Shown in pieces: positions 1 through 8,691 of a stretch of DNA of 23,549 bases. Position 1 is the first letter of the stretch, and each line of letters begins with the position of its first letter. Made by a program: the position numbers and the translations under genes. The notes below the pieces were generated by a model, which searched no databases, was not told the origin of the DNA, and was given only the letters and a program-made list of their open reading frames with translations. Source of the DNA: Promethearchaeia archaeon (GTDB taxonomy: Archaea; Asgardarchaeota; Lokiarchaeia; Sigyniarchaeales; SOKP01); assembly GCA_029856445.1 (NCBI GenBank), contig JAHQWY010000014.1, forward strand, positions 1 through 23,549. Direction: 5' to 3'.

Positions 1-483
1 GTAATTGGTACTTATAGAAAAATTCATTTATATTATAAAGAAAAATTATGGTTTTCTGCTGGAGATAAACCTTTAGAAGTGTACAAAACAAATGGTATGA
101 ATATTGGTATAATGATTTGTTTTGATTGGATATTTCCAGAAACAGCGAGAACTCTTGCGATCTTAGGTGCCGATATTATTGCCCATCCTGCTAATTTAGT
201 TCTCCCTTATTGTCAAAAAGCAATGATTACTCGATGTTTAGAGAATCGAATATATGCTGTTACTGCTAATAGAATTGGACATGAAAAACGTGGCGAAGAT
301 GACTTTATATTTACTGGAGGGAGCCAAATTACATCCTATGATGGTTCGATAATCTCCGCAGCTCCGTTAGATCAAGAATTTATAGATTTTGCAGAAATTG
401 ATATAAGTCTTGTTAGGAATAAAAAATTGAATGAATACAATGATTTAATCGGAGATAGAAGGAAAGAATTTTATTTAATTTAA
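1..483 (+). CDS. Nitrilase-superfamily carbon-nitrogen hydrolase, 3' part
   Basis: The reading frame is open from base 1, so the true start lies outside the window; GTG at 79 is only an internal codon. The visible 160 residues hold two of the three catalytic residues of the nitrilase superfamily (Glu-Lys-Cys). The lysine is in YRKIHL near base 16, and the nucleophilic cysteine is in GIMICFDWIFPE near bases 106-141. The glutamate would be upstream. Family members hydrolyse the C-N bonds of amides, carbamoyl groups or nitriles in the cytoplasm. The substrate cannot be read from this fragment. The UV endonuclease gene follows after 35 bp on the same strand, so the two may be cotranscribed. The family call is sure; the specific reaction is unknown. 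Confidence 0.9.
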   Translation, partial: VIGTYRKIHLYYKEKLWFSAGDKPLEVYKTNGMNIGIMICFDWIFPETARTLAILGADIIAHPANLVLPYCQKAMITRCLENRIYAVTANRIGHEKRGEDDFIFTGGSQITSYDGSIISAAPLDQEFIDFAEIDISLVRNKKLNEYNDLIGDRRKEFYLI

Positions 484-518
484 ATATACATATGTGAAAT
501 CGTAAAAAGTAAATTCTA

Positions 519-1433
519 ATGAAAATTGGATATCCATGTATTAATTTAGCATTAGATTGTAAAAGCAATAGTACTTTCCGCCTAAAAAATTACTCTAAAG
601 AGAGATTAATCCAAACAATTACTAATAATTTAAATTGTTTAGAGAAAATATTAGAATTTAATGTGAATCATAGAATTTTTTTTTTTAGAATTACTTCAGA
701 TCTAATCCCCTTTGGATCCCATCCCGTGATGGATTTTAACTGGCAAGACTATTTCAAGGAAGAATTTAAAACTATTGGAAATTATATTAAAAATAATTCT
801 ATAAGAATTACCATGCATCCAGGACAATATACTGTCCTCAATTCAATCAACAATAGAGTATTTAAAAATAGTGTAGATGAATTAATTTATCATACTGATA
901 TCTTAGATTTGCTGGGGCTTGATAAAACTGCCAAAATTATAACGCATGTGGGTGGAGTTTATGATGATAAAGAAGCTAGCATTAATAGGTTTATAAATCG
1001 ATATCTTACTCTAGACAAGAGAATAAAAAAGTATTATGTAATCGAGAATGATGACAAAAGCTTCAACATTGAGGATTGCCTTACTATTAGCGAGCAAACT
1101 GAGATTCCTGTAATATTCGATATATATCATCATGAATGTAATCCTATGAAAGAAAATTTTCAAGATATCTTAAAGAAGGTAATCAGAACGTGGAAACCTG
1201 AAGATGGTTTACCGATTCTACATTATAGTTCAGAACATATCATAAAGGGTAAATGTCGTCATGCGGATTCAATTAATATAAACCATTTTAAAAAATTTAT
1301 TCAATCATTAGGAGATAATGATTTTGATATCATGATTGAGATAAAAAATAAGGAAGTTAGTGCCTTACAAGCAATAAATGCAATTTTAAATGATAAAAGG
1401 TTAAGTAAATTATTATTATATCAAGAAATATAA
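519..1433 (+). CDS. uvsE: UV-damage endonuclease UvdE/UvsE
   Basis: The 304-residue protein has the length and motifs of the UvdE/UvsE TIM-barrel family, which nicks DNA 5' of UV photoproducts and starts alternative excision repair. Candidate metal-site residues are all present: H68, H100 (in MHPGQYTVLNS), H143 (HVGG), E176 (IENDD), D201 and H204 (FDIYHH), H235, H248 (RHAD) and E274 (IEIKNKE). Their spacing matches what I recall of the Thermus enzyme's three-metal centre. K243/K245 lie where a modified lysine is known in that enzyme. The ATG at 519 has no clear Shine-Dalgarno, as is common in archaeal genes. It sits between the nitrilase gene and the flavin-type gene, which begins 18 bp after its stop. 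The enzyme looks intact and active. Confidence 0.93.
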   Translation: MKIGYPCINLALDCKSNSTFRLKNYSKERLIQTITNNLNCLEKILEFNVNHRIFFFRITSDLIPFGSHPVMDFNWQDYFKEEFKTIGNYIKNNSIRITMHPGQYTVLNSINNRVFKNSVDELIYHTDILDLLGLDKTAKIITHVGGVYDDKEASINRFINRYLTLDKRIKKYYVIENDDKSFNIEDCLTISEQTEIPVIFDIYHHECNPMKENFQDILKKVIRTWKPEDGLPILHYSSEHIIKGKCRHADSININHFKKFIQSLGDNDFDIMIEIKNKEVSALQAINAILNDKRLSKLLLYQEI

Positions 1434-1451
1434 ATTCGTAGTAATTAAATT

Positions 1452-1922
1452 ATGAGTCCTTTAAAATTACCAAAAATGGATGAGAATGAGATAAAACAAG
1501 TACTTCAAAACGAAAAACTATGTAGAATTGCATTTATTGATGACAAATATCCCTATATTTCTCCTTTTCAATATGTCTATCTCAATGATACAATGTATTT
1601 CCATTTTACAGATTATGGGAAGAAAAAGAAAATCCTAGAAAAGAATACTAATGTTTGTGTTTCCATTGAACACTTACAAGAAGACTTAAGCGCATTTTCA
1701 TTTATTTCGATGCAGGGTAAATTAACTCTTGTTGAAGATGAGAAAGAAAAAATAAACGTGCTTAAACATATGGTAAAAATAGCCAGAAAGACCTATTCGC
1801 AAAATTTTCTGACTGCACATGGATTTGAAAAGGAAAAAGGATGGGAAGCTATAAATAATAAAAGTGAATTAATATATAAATTTGTAGAAATGCGGGAACC
1901 AATTGGCCTAAAATCCCCTTAA
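1452..1922 (+). CDS. Pyridoxamine 5'-phosphate oxidase-like FMN-binding protein
   Basis: This 156-residue protein matches the small split-barrel flavoproteins of the Pyridox_ox_2/NimA type. An N-terminal helix (about residues 10-22) is followed by strand pairs with the family's pattern: KLCRIAFIDDKYPYISPF (22-39), YLNDTMYFHFTDYGKKKKIL (43-62, with the Gly-Lys phosphate-contact region) and NVCVSIE (67-73). Such proteins bind FMN, F420 or haem and reduce small molecules; the substrate is unknown. It is the last gene of a run of three on the plus strand and starts 18 bp after the UvdE stop. It converges on the heliorhodopsin gene. The family assignment is good; the cofactor choice is open, since archaeal relatives may use F420. 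Confidence 0.82.
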   Translation: MSPLKLPKMDENEIKQVLQNEKLCRIAFIDDKYPYISPFQYVYLNDTMYFHFTDYGKKKKILEKNTNVCVSIEHLQEDLSAFSFISMQGKLTLVEDEKEKINVLKHMVKIARKTYSQNFLTAHGFEKEKGWEAINNKSELIYKFVEMREPIGLKSP

Positions 1923-1936
1923 AGTCCTAAAGTTTA

Positions 1937-1967
1937 TTAAAACAAAAAAGAAAAAAAATTTTTTTTA
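1937..1967. terminator. Bidirectional A/T-tract terminator between convergent genes
   Basis: The 45-bp gap between the convergent flavoprotein and heliorhodopsin genes holds an A-rich run ending in A8 (1951-1958), directly followed by T8 (1959-1966). Read on either strand it gives a poly-T tract just after a stop codon, the usual archaeal termination signal. The A8/T8 pair could also fold. Inferred from position and composition only. Confidence 0.5.
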
Positions 1968-2777
1968 TTACTGTGGTTGTAAAATACCTCCAAATGCCAA
2001 CCAAGCCAATAAAGACTTGGCTACTAAACTCAATACTATGTAAATTCGTTCTCCAAAAAGATAATCTCTCCAAGGACCAACTGCTTTATATTGAAGTACC
2101 ATATTAATTGCAAAACTGTTAAATAAAACAAGATATGTATAAAATATCCAGTATACAAAGTCAGGTATACCTTCAGCATCCACTCCATAAAAGTAACCAA
2201 AAATCACAATCCAAGGAATTGCCCCAGATACACAACCCATTATAAAAGGTTTCCAATTAGTTTTTTCCGTATATTGATTAACTAATTCCATTATATACCC
2301 GAACATAATCATTGTAGCATTTAATACAAATATCATAACGAGTGCCCAAAAATCCCAGACACCAAATAATAGTGCAATAAAAGTAATCATGATCGAACTA
2401 GATAAGGCATACTCGTACCAACGATATGGATTGAATCCTTTCTGCAGATTCTCATTATATCTTTTATTCAATGGATAAGCAATTAATAAATGTGCTAAAG
2501 CAGATAATAATAGAAATGATGCTAATATAGCTCCTACGTATGAAAATGTAAATAATACCTCTGGATTTGGAAATATATTAAAAACACCAGGAGATACCTC
2601 TTCATAAGTTAAATAAAATGTATAAATGTCTCTAGAGAAGTCTAATATTAATCCTACAGTAAGCATTAGGATTCCTTGTATCAAATGAAGAATTCCCATA
2701 TTTCTATTGAATTTCTGCAGATAATCAAATGAAATCTCTGAATTAGAAATTATTTCTTGTCGTTCTTTAAAATTCAT
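1968..2777 (-). CDS. Heliorhodopsin
   Basis: A seven-helix retinal protein of the heliorhodopsin family. Numbered from the TTG at 2786, helices fall near residues 30-52, 80-104, 122-142, 144-166, 182-202, 208-232 and 246-268. The family's diagnostic patches are present: LHLIQ with H34 in helix 1, LSALAHLLI with H99 in helix 2, RWYEYALSSSIMI with counterion E125 in helix 3, and GERIYIVLSLVAKSLLAW with Schiff-base lysine K257 in helix 7. These correspond to H23, H80, E107 and K241 of the founding protein 48C12. The long loop at 53-78 fits the helix 1-2 segment. Heliorhodopsins have inverted topology (N-terminus inside) and a slow photocycle and are thought to sense or regulate rather than pump. 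I chose ATG 2777 (269 aa); TTG 2786 would add three residues. Identity is very secure; function is not. Confidence 0.96.
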   Translation of the reverse strand: MNFKERQEIISNSEISFDYLQKFNRNMGILHLIQGILMLTVGLILDFSRDIYTFYLTYEEVSPGVFNIFPNPEVLFTFSYVGAILASFLLLSALAHLLIAYPLNKRYNENLQKGFNPYRWYEYALSSSIMITFIALLFGVWDFWALVMIFVLNATMIMFGYIMELVNQYTEKTNWKPFIMGCVSGAIPWIVIFGYFYGVDAEGIPDFVYWIFYTYLVLFNSFAINMVLQYKAVGPWRDYLFGERIYIVLSLVAKSLLAWLAFGGILQPQ

Positions 2778-3003
2778 TTTAATCAATTTTATTATTTTTA
2801 AATTTTGAATTTATAATTTTAATTATCCAAATAAAGAACTTAAATTATACCTCTAATAATTATTTAAATTTTCCAATAATAAGTTTTAGAAGTAATGAGT
2901 TTAAAGAAAAGATTTAATATTTAATTAATTAATGGAATTTTTATAATTGATATAAATAAAGATGGAGATAAATTTTTTTTTAATTTTTCTTTTATTTGGT
3001 TCT

Positions 3004-4647
3004 CTATATTGGTTCGACAAGATATAAAGGCCATTTCTTTAGAATGCCTTTTGGTACTTTTCCCTTTCTTACTTGAGTTAAAATATCCTCTCGAGTTGAT
3101 AAGAAATCGACTGGTTGCTCTTCTATAATTTGAATCTTAATTTTTTGTTCATTTATTGCCCTTATCAAATCTTCTGATTTCTGATATTTTAATAATATCT
3201 TTTTTATTTGATCTTCTCTCGTGCAAATCTTATTCTTACTTGAAGGAAGAATTAAATTCCATTTAATATGATCGCTCTTGTCCGATTTAATAAATAATAA
3301 AGAATCATATATAAATTGACATGTTTCTTTTAATTGATTTAATAAATTTCGAGGTTCTACGATTTCAAAACCTTGTAATGAGAAATAATCGCCAGCATAA
3401 GTCCTGTAATTAGATCCAATTTTAATCTGATTTGAAATTTTAATAGGATATTTTAATTGAAACTGGTTTCTTAAAATTTTTCCATCAATTTGAGGGAGAC
3501 CCTCTTGATCTTTAACAGATATAACATCTCCAATGTCGATATTAATAAGAACATCCGAATTGTTAAGGCGTGAAACATAAAGCTTACCTAACTTATTTTT
3601 TGTTTTAGAAATAACTTTCTTAATTCCTTTATATTCTATTACAGGGAGAGTCAAAGGAAAAACATACATTCTATTTAATCGTGAGATTTCAAAATCTCCG
3701 TTGTTTATACTTGCTGCGAAAGGTCCGACTTCAGAAGCTACATATAGATTCGTAAATCTTTCTTTACCTCGCTCCCATTTCATAAATTTTTTAATTAAAT
3801 GCCAATCAGCTTCAGAGAGTGAGCTAATACTAAATATTATAGTCGCATTCTTTAATTTTTCTGATAATTTACCTTGTATCTTTCTTGCGGCACTTTCTAA
3901 TCCTTTATTTTTAATTTCTAAAAATAATTGCCCAGGTTCTGAATTTTGAGTTTGATTTATTAAATCCATTGATTTTTTTAAACCAATTTTAAGCCTATTA
4001 ATATCTGCCCACCCTAAAATTGTAATTGCAGGAGCAGATATAACTGAAATATTTTCCATCGTTAAAATTTGAGAGATAATTTCAAGATTCTTACAGTTCT
4101 TATATTCATAAAACAGATAAGATTTTGGTTTAACAATTGATAACATGACTCTTTGAGAAAATTCCGAGGAATAAAGAGAAATATATTTCTTATCTCCAAG
4201 TTCTTGAAATCCATCAAATTTAAGTCTTGAAGGTACAAAAATAATTGCAGATGAATTTGTATCTAACCCACTTGATTCAAATATAGCTTGCATACCAGGA
4301 GCCCATTGTCTTCTGACATTATCTATTGACATATGGAACCATTTTAGCTTCGATATATTACTGTCTGTAGTCCCAGATGTATGACAAAAAATTAGTGGAT
4401 AAGTTACTTCTTCCTTAATTAAAAAATCATTCAAGTTTATTGAGAAGCTTCTAGAATCAGTTGTTTCAGATTTTATCCGATCCCAAAGGTTAGATGCAGA
4501 TGATAATCCTGAAAGCTTCAATGCCAATTCTTCATATTCCTCTTTGGAATCTATTTCAAGCCATTGTTTCCAATTTATTCTCTCTATATTTGAAAATGAT
4601 TTATTGAAAGCATTTTGTACTTTCACATCAAAATCATAAGACTCCAA
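3004..4647 (-). CDS. Divergent adenylate-forming (AMP-binding, ANL-superfamily) enzyme
   Basis: This 547-residue protein has degenerate motifs of acyl/aryl-CoA ligases. The P-loop-like segment is FCHTSGTTDSNISKL (87-101), compared with TSGTTGxPK in canonical enzymes. An A5-like YVASEVGP lies at 302-309 and an A7-like INIDIGDVISV at 368-378. The C-terminus (KGKVPKGILKKWP) could carry the catalytic lysine. The layout is closer to phenylacetate-CoA ligase or GH3-type enzymes than to the FATP enzyme elsewhere in the window. It probably activates a carboxylate with ATP; substrate and acceptor are unknown. TTG at 4647 is the likely start because AGGAG lies about six bases upstream. It is followed on the same strand by heliorhodopsin (about 220 bp away). 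An inactive or repurposed enzyme is possible. Confidence 0.68.
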   Translation of the reverse strand: MESYDFDVKVQNAFNKSFSNIERINWKQWLEIDSKEEYEELALKLSGLSSASNLWDRIKSETTDSRSFSINLNDFLIKEEVTYPLIFCHTSGTTDSNISKLKWFHMSIDNVRRQWAPGMQAIFESSGLDTNSSAIIFVPSRLKFDGFQELGDKKYISLYSSEFSQRVMLSIVKPKSYLFYEYKNCKNLEIISQILTMENISVISAPAITILGWADINRLKIGLKKSMDLINQTQNSEPGQLFLEIKNKGLESAARKIQGKLSEKLKNATIIFSISSLSEADWHLIKKFMKWERGKERFTNLYVASEVGPFAASINNGDFEISRLNRMYVFPLTLPVIEYKGIKKVISKTKNKLGKLYVSRLNNSDVLINIDIGDVISVKDQEGLPQIDGKILRNQFQLKYPIKISNQIKIGSNYRTYAGDYFSLQGFEIVEPRNLLNQLKETCQFIYDSLLFIKSDKSDHIKWNLILPSSKNKICTREDQIKKILLKYQKSEDLIRAINEQKIKIQIIEEQPVDFLSTREDILTQVRKGKVPKGILKKWPLYLVEPI

Positions 4648-4772
4648 ATTATTCTCCTATTTTCCAAGTTTTTATAAATAAATTGAAGGCAAAAAAAACA
4701 AAAATTTATGAAATCTAATTAGAATAAATAAGAAAAAATGAATTATATTTTTTTTTAACATAACCATTTGTC

Positions 4773-5312
4773 TTAAAAATAATTCAAAATACCATATAAT
4801 CCCGACTCTGAATCTTGGAATATCGGTAAATGTGGTGGTATATAAGTAAATAATATTAAAAGAATCCCGAATCCTAAAATTATAATCCATGAAATAATAC
4901 TTATACTCTTTGGAAATTCACTTAGACTAATAATTTTATAGCTAATAAATTGACCTATAATCACACCAATAAAAAAACTTAAAATGTCTATAATAAGAAT
5001 TTCAACTCCAAGAACAGCTGTATATGTATAAAATACAAACAGTATGGTACTTACACTTATTATTGCAGCAATGCTTTTTCCAATGATAATGTTATTTGCT
5101 TTTCCTTTAATAAATCTATATTCGATTAAAGAGAATATTACTAAAGGCCAAAAGGGAAGTTTAAGATGTTCCCAAACACTTTCATTAACCGCTGCAATTG
5201 CACCAATAGGCGGCCATGAAAAAAACCACTCAAATAGAAAGTGAAATAACGTTCCAACAATTATGATAAAAAATATACCTATTATTTCCCACTGTAATAT
5301 TTTATTCTCCAA
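4773..5312 (-). CDS. DUF6512-like integral membrane protein
   Basis: A 179-residue hydrophobic protein with about five predicted membrane helices: near residues 8-28, 50-64, 75-95, 102-125 and 138-158. The segment IGAIAAVNESVWEHLKLPFWP (about 36-56), with its NESVWEH core, resembles a conserved patch I associate with the uncharacterised DUF6512 family of bacterial and archaeal membrane proteins. The start is TTG at 5312, supported by GGTGA five to six bases upstream, which matches the archaeal anti-Shine-Dalgarno. It lies 125 bp upstream of the AMP-binding enzyme gene on the same strand, so the two may be cotranscribed. No catalytic or transport function can be inferred. Confidence 0.7.
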   Translation of the reverse strand: MENKILQWEIIGIFFIIIVGTLFHFLFEWFFSWPPIGAIAAVNESVWEHLKLPFWPLVIFSLIEYRFIKGKANNIIIGKSIAAIISVSTILFVFYTYTAVLGVEILIIDILSFFIGVIIGQFISYKIISLSEFPKSISIISWIIILGFGILLILFTYIPPHLPIFQDSESGLYGILNYF

Positions 5313-5546
5313 ATTTTCACCTTTAACTATTAAACAGATTTAGTTTTGTTTAACTTTATAATAAAGAAAAAGTTTATCTATGTTATTTATAAAAAAATTT
5401 AGTTAAAATTAGTTGTGTTTTAAATCTATAAATTTATTCTAAACTGTACCTCATCTATATTAGAATTTATTACAATTAGATTATTATTTCTTAATTTAAA
5501 CATAAAAAATGATTTCATTTTAAATTGTAAATAAATTAGATCATAT

Positions 5547-6554
5547 ATGAAAGCTGTGGTATTCGATGGGCAGAATTTAATGATAAAGAATGTAGAAGAT
5601 CCCAAAATTAATGATTCACAAGTTTTAATCCGTGTTAAGTCTGTAGGTATTTGTGGAACTGATTTGGCGATCTTAAATAAATCCTTGGCCACACCTACAC
5701 CGTTAATTCTTGGTCATGAATTTTCAGGCGATGTAATAGAAGTGGGAAGTGAAGTCGATAAAAAATGGCTTAACAAGAGGGTTACCTCAGAAATTAATAC
5801 CAATATTGATTTTGATTGTTATTATTGTAAACAGAGTAATTATACTCAGTGTTTATCCCGGAAGGCACTAGGAATCGATATCGATGGTGCTCTTGCTGAA
5901 TTTATAGCTGTAGAATCTTATTTACTTCATGAAATCCCTGATTCTATTTCATATGATGATGCCACATTCATCGAACCATTAGCGGCAGCTTATCAAATAT
6001 TTGAGGTAATGCCATTAGATAAAAACGATAAAGTAATGGCGATATTTGGTCTTGGAAAATTAGGATTATTAATAACACAGGTTGCACTTCTGAAAGGTTT
6101 ACAATTAATTACTGTTGATGATTCTCAGAAAAAAATTGATTTAGCTAAACATTTTGGAGCACATTATCAATTAAATAGATCTGAAGGGGTTCACATTCCT
6201 AGTGAAATTAAAAATCTAACTAACGGTCTAGGTGCTGATATTGTACTAGATGCAACAGGTAATCCTGATGCATTAAAAGATATAATCGATTCATGTAGAA
6301 CTCGTGGAAAGGTTCATATAAAAAGCACACATGGAGTCAATGCTAAAATTAACCTTACAGATATGGTAGTCCGTGAGCTAACTCTCTATACCAGTAGATG
6401 CGGACCTTTTGATAAAGCTATTGAAGGATTGGAATCTGGAAAAATCAAGGTGGATAAATTGATTTCTAAGAAATTTGAATTAGAAGATATTGAAGAAGCT
6501 GTAGCTTATTATAATAGAAGCCATGATCATATCAAATCTATTATACATCTATAA
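5547..6554 (+). CDS. Zinc-type medium-chain (MDR) alcohol/polyol dehydrogenase
   Basis: A 335-residue cytoplasmic oxidoreductase with the usual GroES-like N-terminal domain followed by a Rossmann domain. Catalytic zinc ligands are C36 (GICGTD), H57-E58 (GHEFSG) and probably E143 (FIEPLAAA). The nucleotide motif is GLGKLG (168-173), and D191 at the end of the next strand favours NAD+ over NADP+. In the structural-zinc lobe the pattern is D88-x2-C91-x2-C94-x7-C102, so aspartate replaces the first cysteine. It resembles threonine/sorbitol dehydrogenase-like enzymes; the substrate is unknown. It is divergent from the minus-strand DUF6512-like gene, with 234 bp between, and ends 146 bp before the LbH array. 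The fold and reaction class are secure. Confidence 0.9.
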   Translation: MKAVVFDGQNLMIKNVEDPKINDSQVLIRVKSVGICGTDLAILNKSLATPTPLILGHEFSGDVIEVGSEVDKKWLNKRVTSEINTNIDFDCYYCKQSNYTQCLSRKALGIDIDGALAEFIAVESYLLHEIPDSISYDDATFIEPLAAAYQIFEVMPLDKNDKVMAIFGLGKLGLLITQVALLKGLQLITVDDSQKKIDLAKHFGAHYQLNRSEGVHIPSEIKNLTNGLGADIVLDATGNPDALKDIIDSCRTRGKVHIKSTHGVNAKINLTDMVVRELTLYTSRCGPFDKAIEGLESGKIKVDKLISKKFELEDIEEAVAYYNRSHDHIKSIIHL

Positions 6555-6700
6555 TCTCGATAAATGCAGAATCTTAAACTAAATTTCTAATATCTAGTCA
6601 TGGGTTAAGGATTCTAAACATTGAATTTTTTAGAGAGATATCCTTATTTATTAAATATAGTATAAAAAACATTAAATTATTTTTAATTATCTGGGAAATA

Positions 6701-8533
6701 ATGATCGGCTCTAACTTAGAGTCAAGTGAAAAAAATTTTAAAAAAGAAGTAATTAAAGAAGAAATCGAATTCCAATACTTTTGGTATCTTATTATGCTTT
6801 TTACAATCTATTTAATTTCATTAATCATTCCAGCACTCTTATTTATGACTTATTTAATCCTTTTTTTCTTACCACATTTTTTAGAAACTACTGATTTTAT
6901 CTCACTTTTTACTGAAATCAAACCTGTTGTAGCACTGCTTTCTATGCCCTTGGTTTTTATTGGGTGCTATATATTGCGATCACTTTTTGTAGTATTAACA
7001 ACACGGTTCTTTTGGAGGTGGAGTGAAAAGAAGGTGCCAACTAGAGATGGAATTATCCCCAGAAATTTTACAAGTAGAGTATTACAGCACTACCATATAA
7101 GAAGCTTTGTGCTTAAATATGGTAAAAATCTTATTATGAAAGGCCCTTTTCCGTGGTTTTATAATTGGTTTCTTAATTTTATAGGAGTAAGTAAAATTGG
7201 GAAAGGAACTACCATCGAAGAAGCTATAGCTAGTGATAGGTATATTGATGTTGGAAAAAATTGCTATATAGGATTAAATTCAGCTATATCTTGTCATGCA
7301 GTTGATGGTATTTTCGGCAATATTTCCTGTTTTGAAGTTAAAGTAGGTAATAATGTAACTAGTGCAGGAGTTAATATAGTTGGTCCAGGATCAGAGGTTC
7401 ATGATAATTCTTACTTACTTCCTTTAGCTTCAGTCGGTAAGCATAATATAGTTAAGGGAAATAATTATTATTGGGGCATTCCTTTCAGAAAAATATTTAA
7501 AAAAAAAATTATGCAATACTTGGATATATCCCCTCAAGATTTAGAGAAAAACGAAAATATCGGAAAATATGCTGATCAAAACTTGATAAATACAAATGAA
7601 GTTGAAAAAGGCTTAAATAAATCTGAGGAAATCCTCGAAGAAGAAGATATAAATGAAAATTCGCAAGAAGAACCTGTTGATCTAAATAGTTTAACTGAAC
7701 AAGATTTAAAAATCGATTTTACTTCAAGTAGTGCAATTTCGAGAGTAAATATCAAATTTTTAGTTTTTTATATCCCTATTTTTTGGTTATCTGGAATGGT
7801 AATTATTACAATTTTTTATACGTTCATTTTTTTCGTTAAAAACTGGATTCTAATTGCCTTTTTTATGCCAGCAATGTTAATTATTCTATGGTTCATATTT
7901 ATTATGAGTTGTTTCTTTTTTAGTAAATTATTTTTAATTTTGATAAACCTTATTCATAAACCAAAAGAAGGATTATTCAATGCTGAAAAAGGTGATAATG
8001 ATTTCGAATTTTGGTGTCTACGCACTGAATTAAAGAAAATTGTTTTCTGGCTTATAAGAAGCTGGCCCTTGCCATGGATGGATATATTAGCATTCAAATG
8101 GTTCGGAATAAAGATGACCCTTTCAAGTAGTCTTTATGATACTTGGTGTGACGGTGAATTCATTGAACTTGGACGGAGAGATTTAATAGGACAAGGTGCT
8201 ACAATTATGTCATCAATGGTGGTTGGAAAATATTTAATAATTAAGAAAGTTATTGTTGAAGATTATGCATTGGTAGGGGGATACACAGCAATTGCACCTG
8301 GGACAAGAGTAGGTAAGGAATCAATAATAGGTGCTATGAGTACAACTACTTATAATCAAAAAATTGATCCAGGTTGGATATATATGGGGATTCCAGCTTC
8401 AAAATTCAAACCAAACAAATATGCAGAATCCAATAGAGAAATTCTTATAAGAAAAGACGTTGATGAAGAAGAGAAATTTGAGGTTGAACATGAAGTCAAT
8501 GTAGATGAGGATAAAAAAAAACATCTTGCTTGA
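6701..8533 (+). CDS. Membrane protein with two left-handed beta-helix domains, paralogue 1 (Pls/PosA terminal-domain-like)
   Basis: A 610-residue protein built as two similar halves. Each half has a pair of membrane helices (27-59 and 74-102; 352-376 and 383-416), a short amphipathic region, and a hexapeptide-repeat LbH domain (about 165-265 and 468-568). Both LbH domains end in YYWGIPFRKIF or WIYMGIPASKFK, the turn that closes acyltransferase-type LbH domains. H233 and H248 stand out in the first LbH; the second has no obvious catalytic histidine. Size and order resemble the terminal domain of epsilon-polylysine synthetase-like NRPSs (TIGR02353), but no adenylation or carrier domain is attached. 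An acidic linker (about 280-340) joins the halves. The ATG at 6701 has no clear Shine-Dalgarno; AT-rich ttaaatatagtataaaa lies about 35-50 bp upstream. A membrane acyl/aminoacyltransferase is my best guess. Confidence 0.72.
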   Translation: MIGSNLESSEKNFKKEVIKEEIEFQYFWYLIMLFTIYLISLIIPALLFMTYLILFFLPHFLETTDFISLFTEIKPVVALLSMPLVFIGCYILRSLFVVLTTRFFWRWSEKKVPTRDGIIPRNFTSRVLQHYHIRSFVLKYGKNLIMKGPFPWFYNWFLNFIGVSKIGKGTTIEEAIASDRYIDVGKNCYIGLNSAISCHAVDGIFGNISCFEVKVGNNVTSAGVNIVGPGSEVHDNSYLLPLASVGKHNIVKGNNYYWGIPFRKIFKKKIMQYLDISPQDLEKNENIGKYADQNLINTNEVEKGLNKSEEILEEEDINENSQEEPVDLNSLTEQDLKIDFTSSSAISRVNIKFLVFYIPIFWLSGMVIITIFYTFIFFVKNWILIAFFMPAMLIILWFIFIMSCFFFSKLFLILINLIHKPKEGLFNAEKGDNDFEFWCLRTELKKIVFWLIRSWPLPWMDILAFKWFGIKMTLSSSLYDTWCDGEFIELGRRDLIGQGATIMSSMVVGKYLIIKKVIVEDYALVGGYTAIAPGTRVGKESIIGAMSTTTYNQKIDPGWIYMGIPASKFKPNKYAESNREILIRKDVDEEEKFEVEHEVNVDEDKKKHLA

Positions 8534-8691
8534 AAAACTATATAAAAATTACACATGACCTTTGTGTAATCATTAACTTAACTATTTTGAATCAATTCAA
8601 TTTAAAATTAAAGATTATTGTTAAATCATTGAATTTTTTTAGAAGAAATAACTTAATTACTATAATAGATATATTTCTAAAATTTGACATT

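Noticed and set aside
3701..3949. Plus-strand 82-residue ORF inside the AMP-binding gene
   Set aside because: Antisense shadow of a coding frame that carries recognisable motifs; no independent signals.
4672..4890. 72-residue minus-strand ORF
   Set aside because: It largely overlaps the 3' end of the DUF6512-like gene in another frame and has low-complexity, phenylalanine-rich composition.
8530..8691. 54-residue N-terminal extension of paralogue 2 from a TTG
   Set aside because: It overlaps the previous stop, has no counterpart in the paralogues, and the stretch looks like a promoter region with a copied upstream block.
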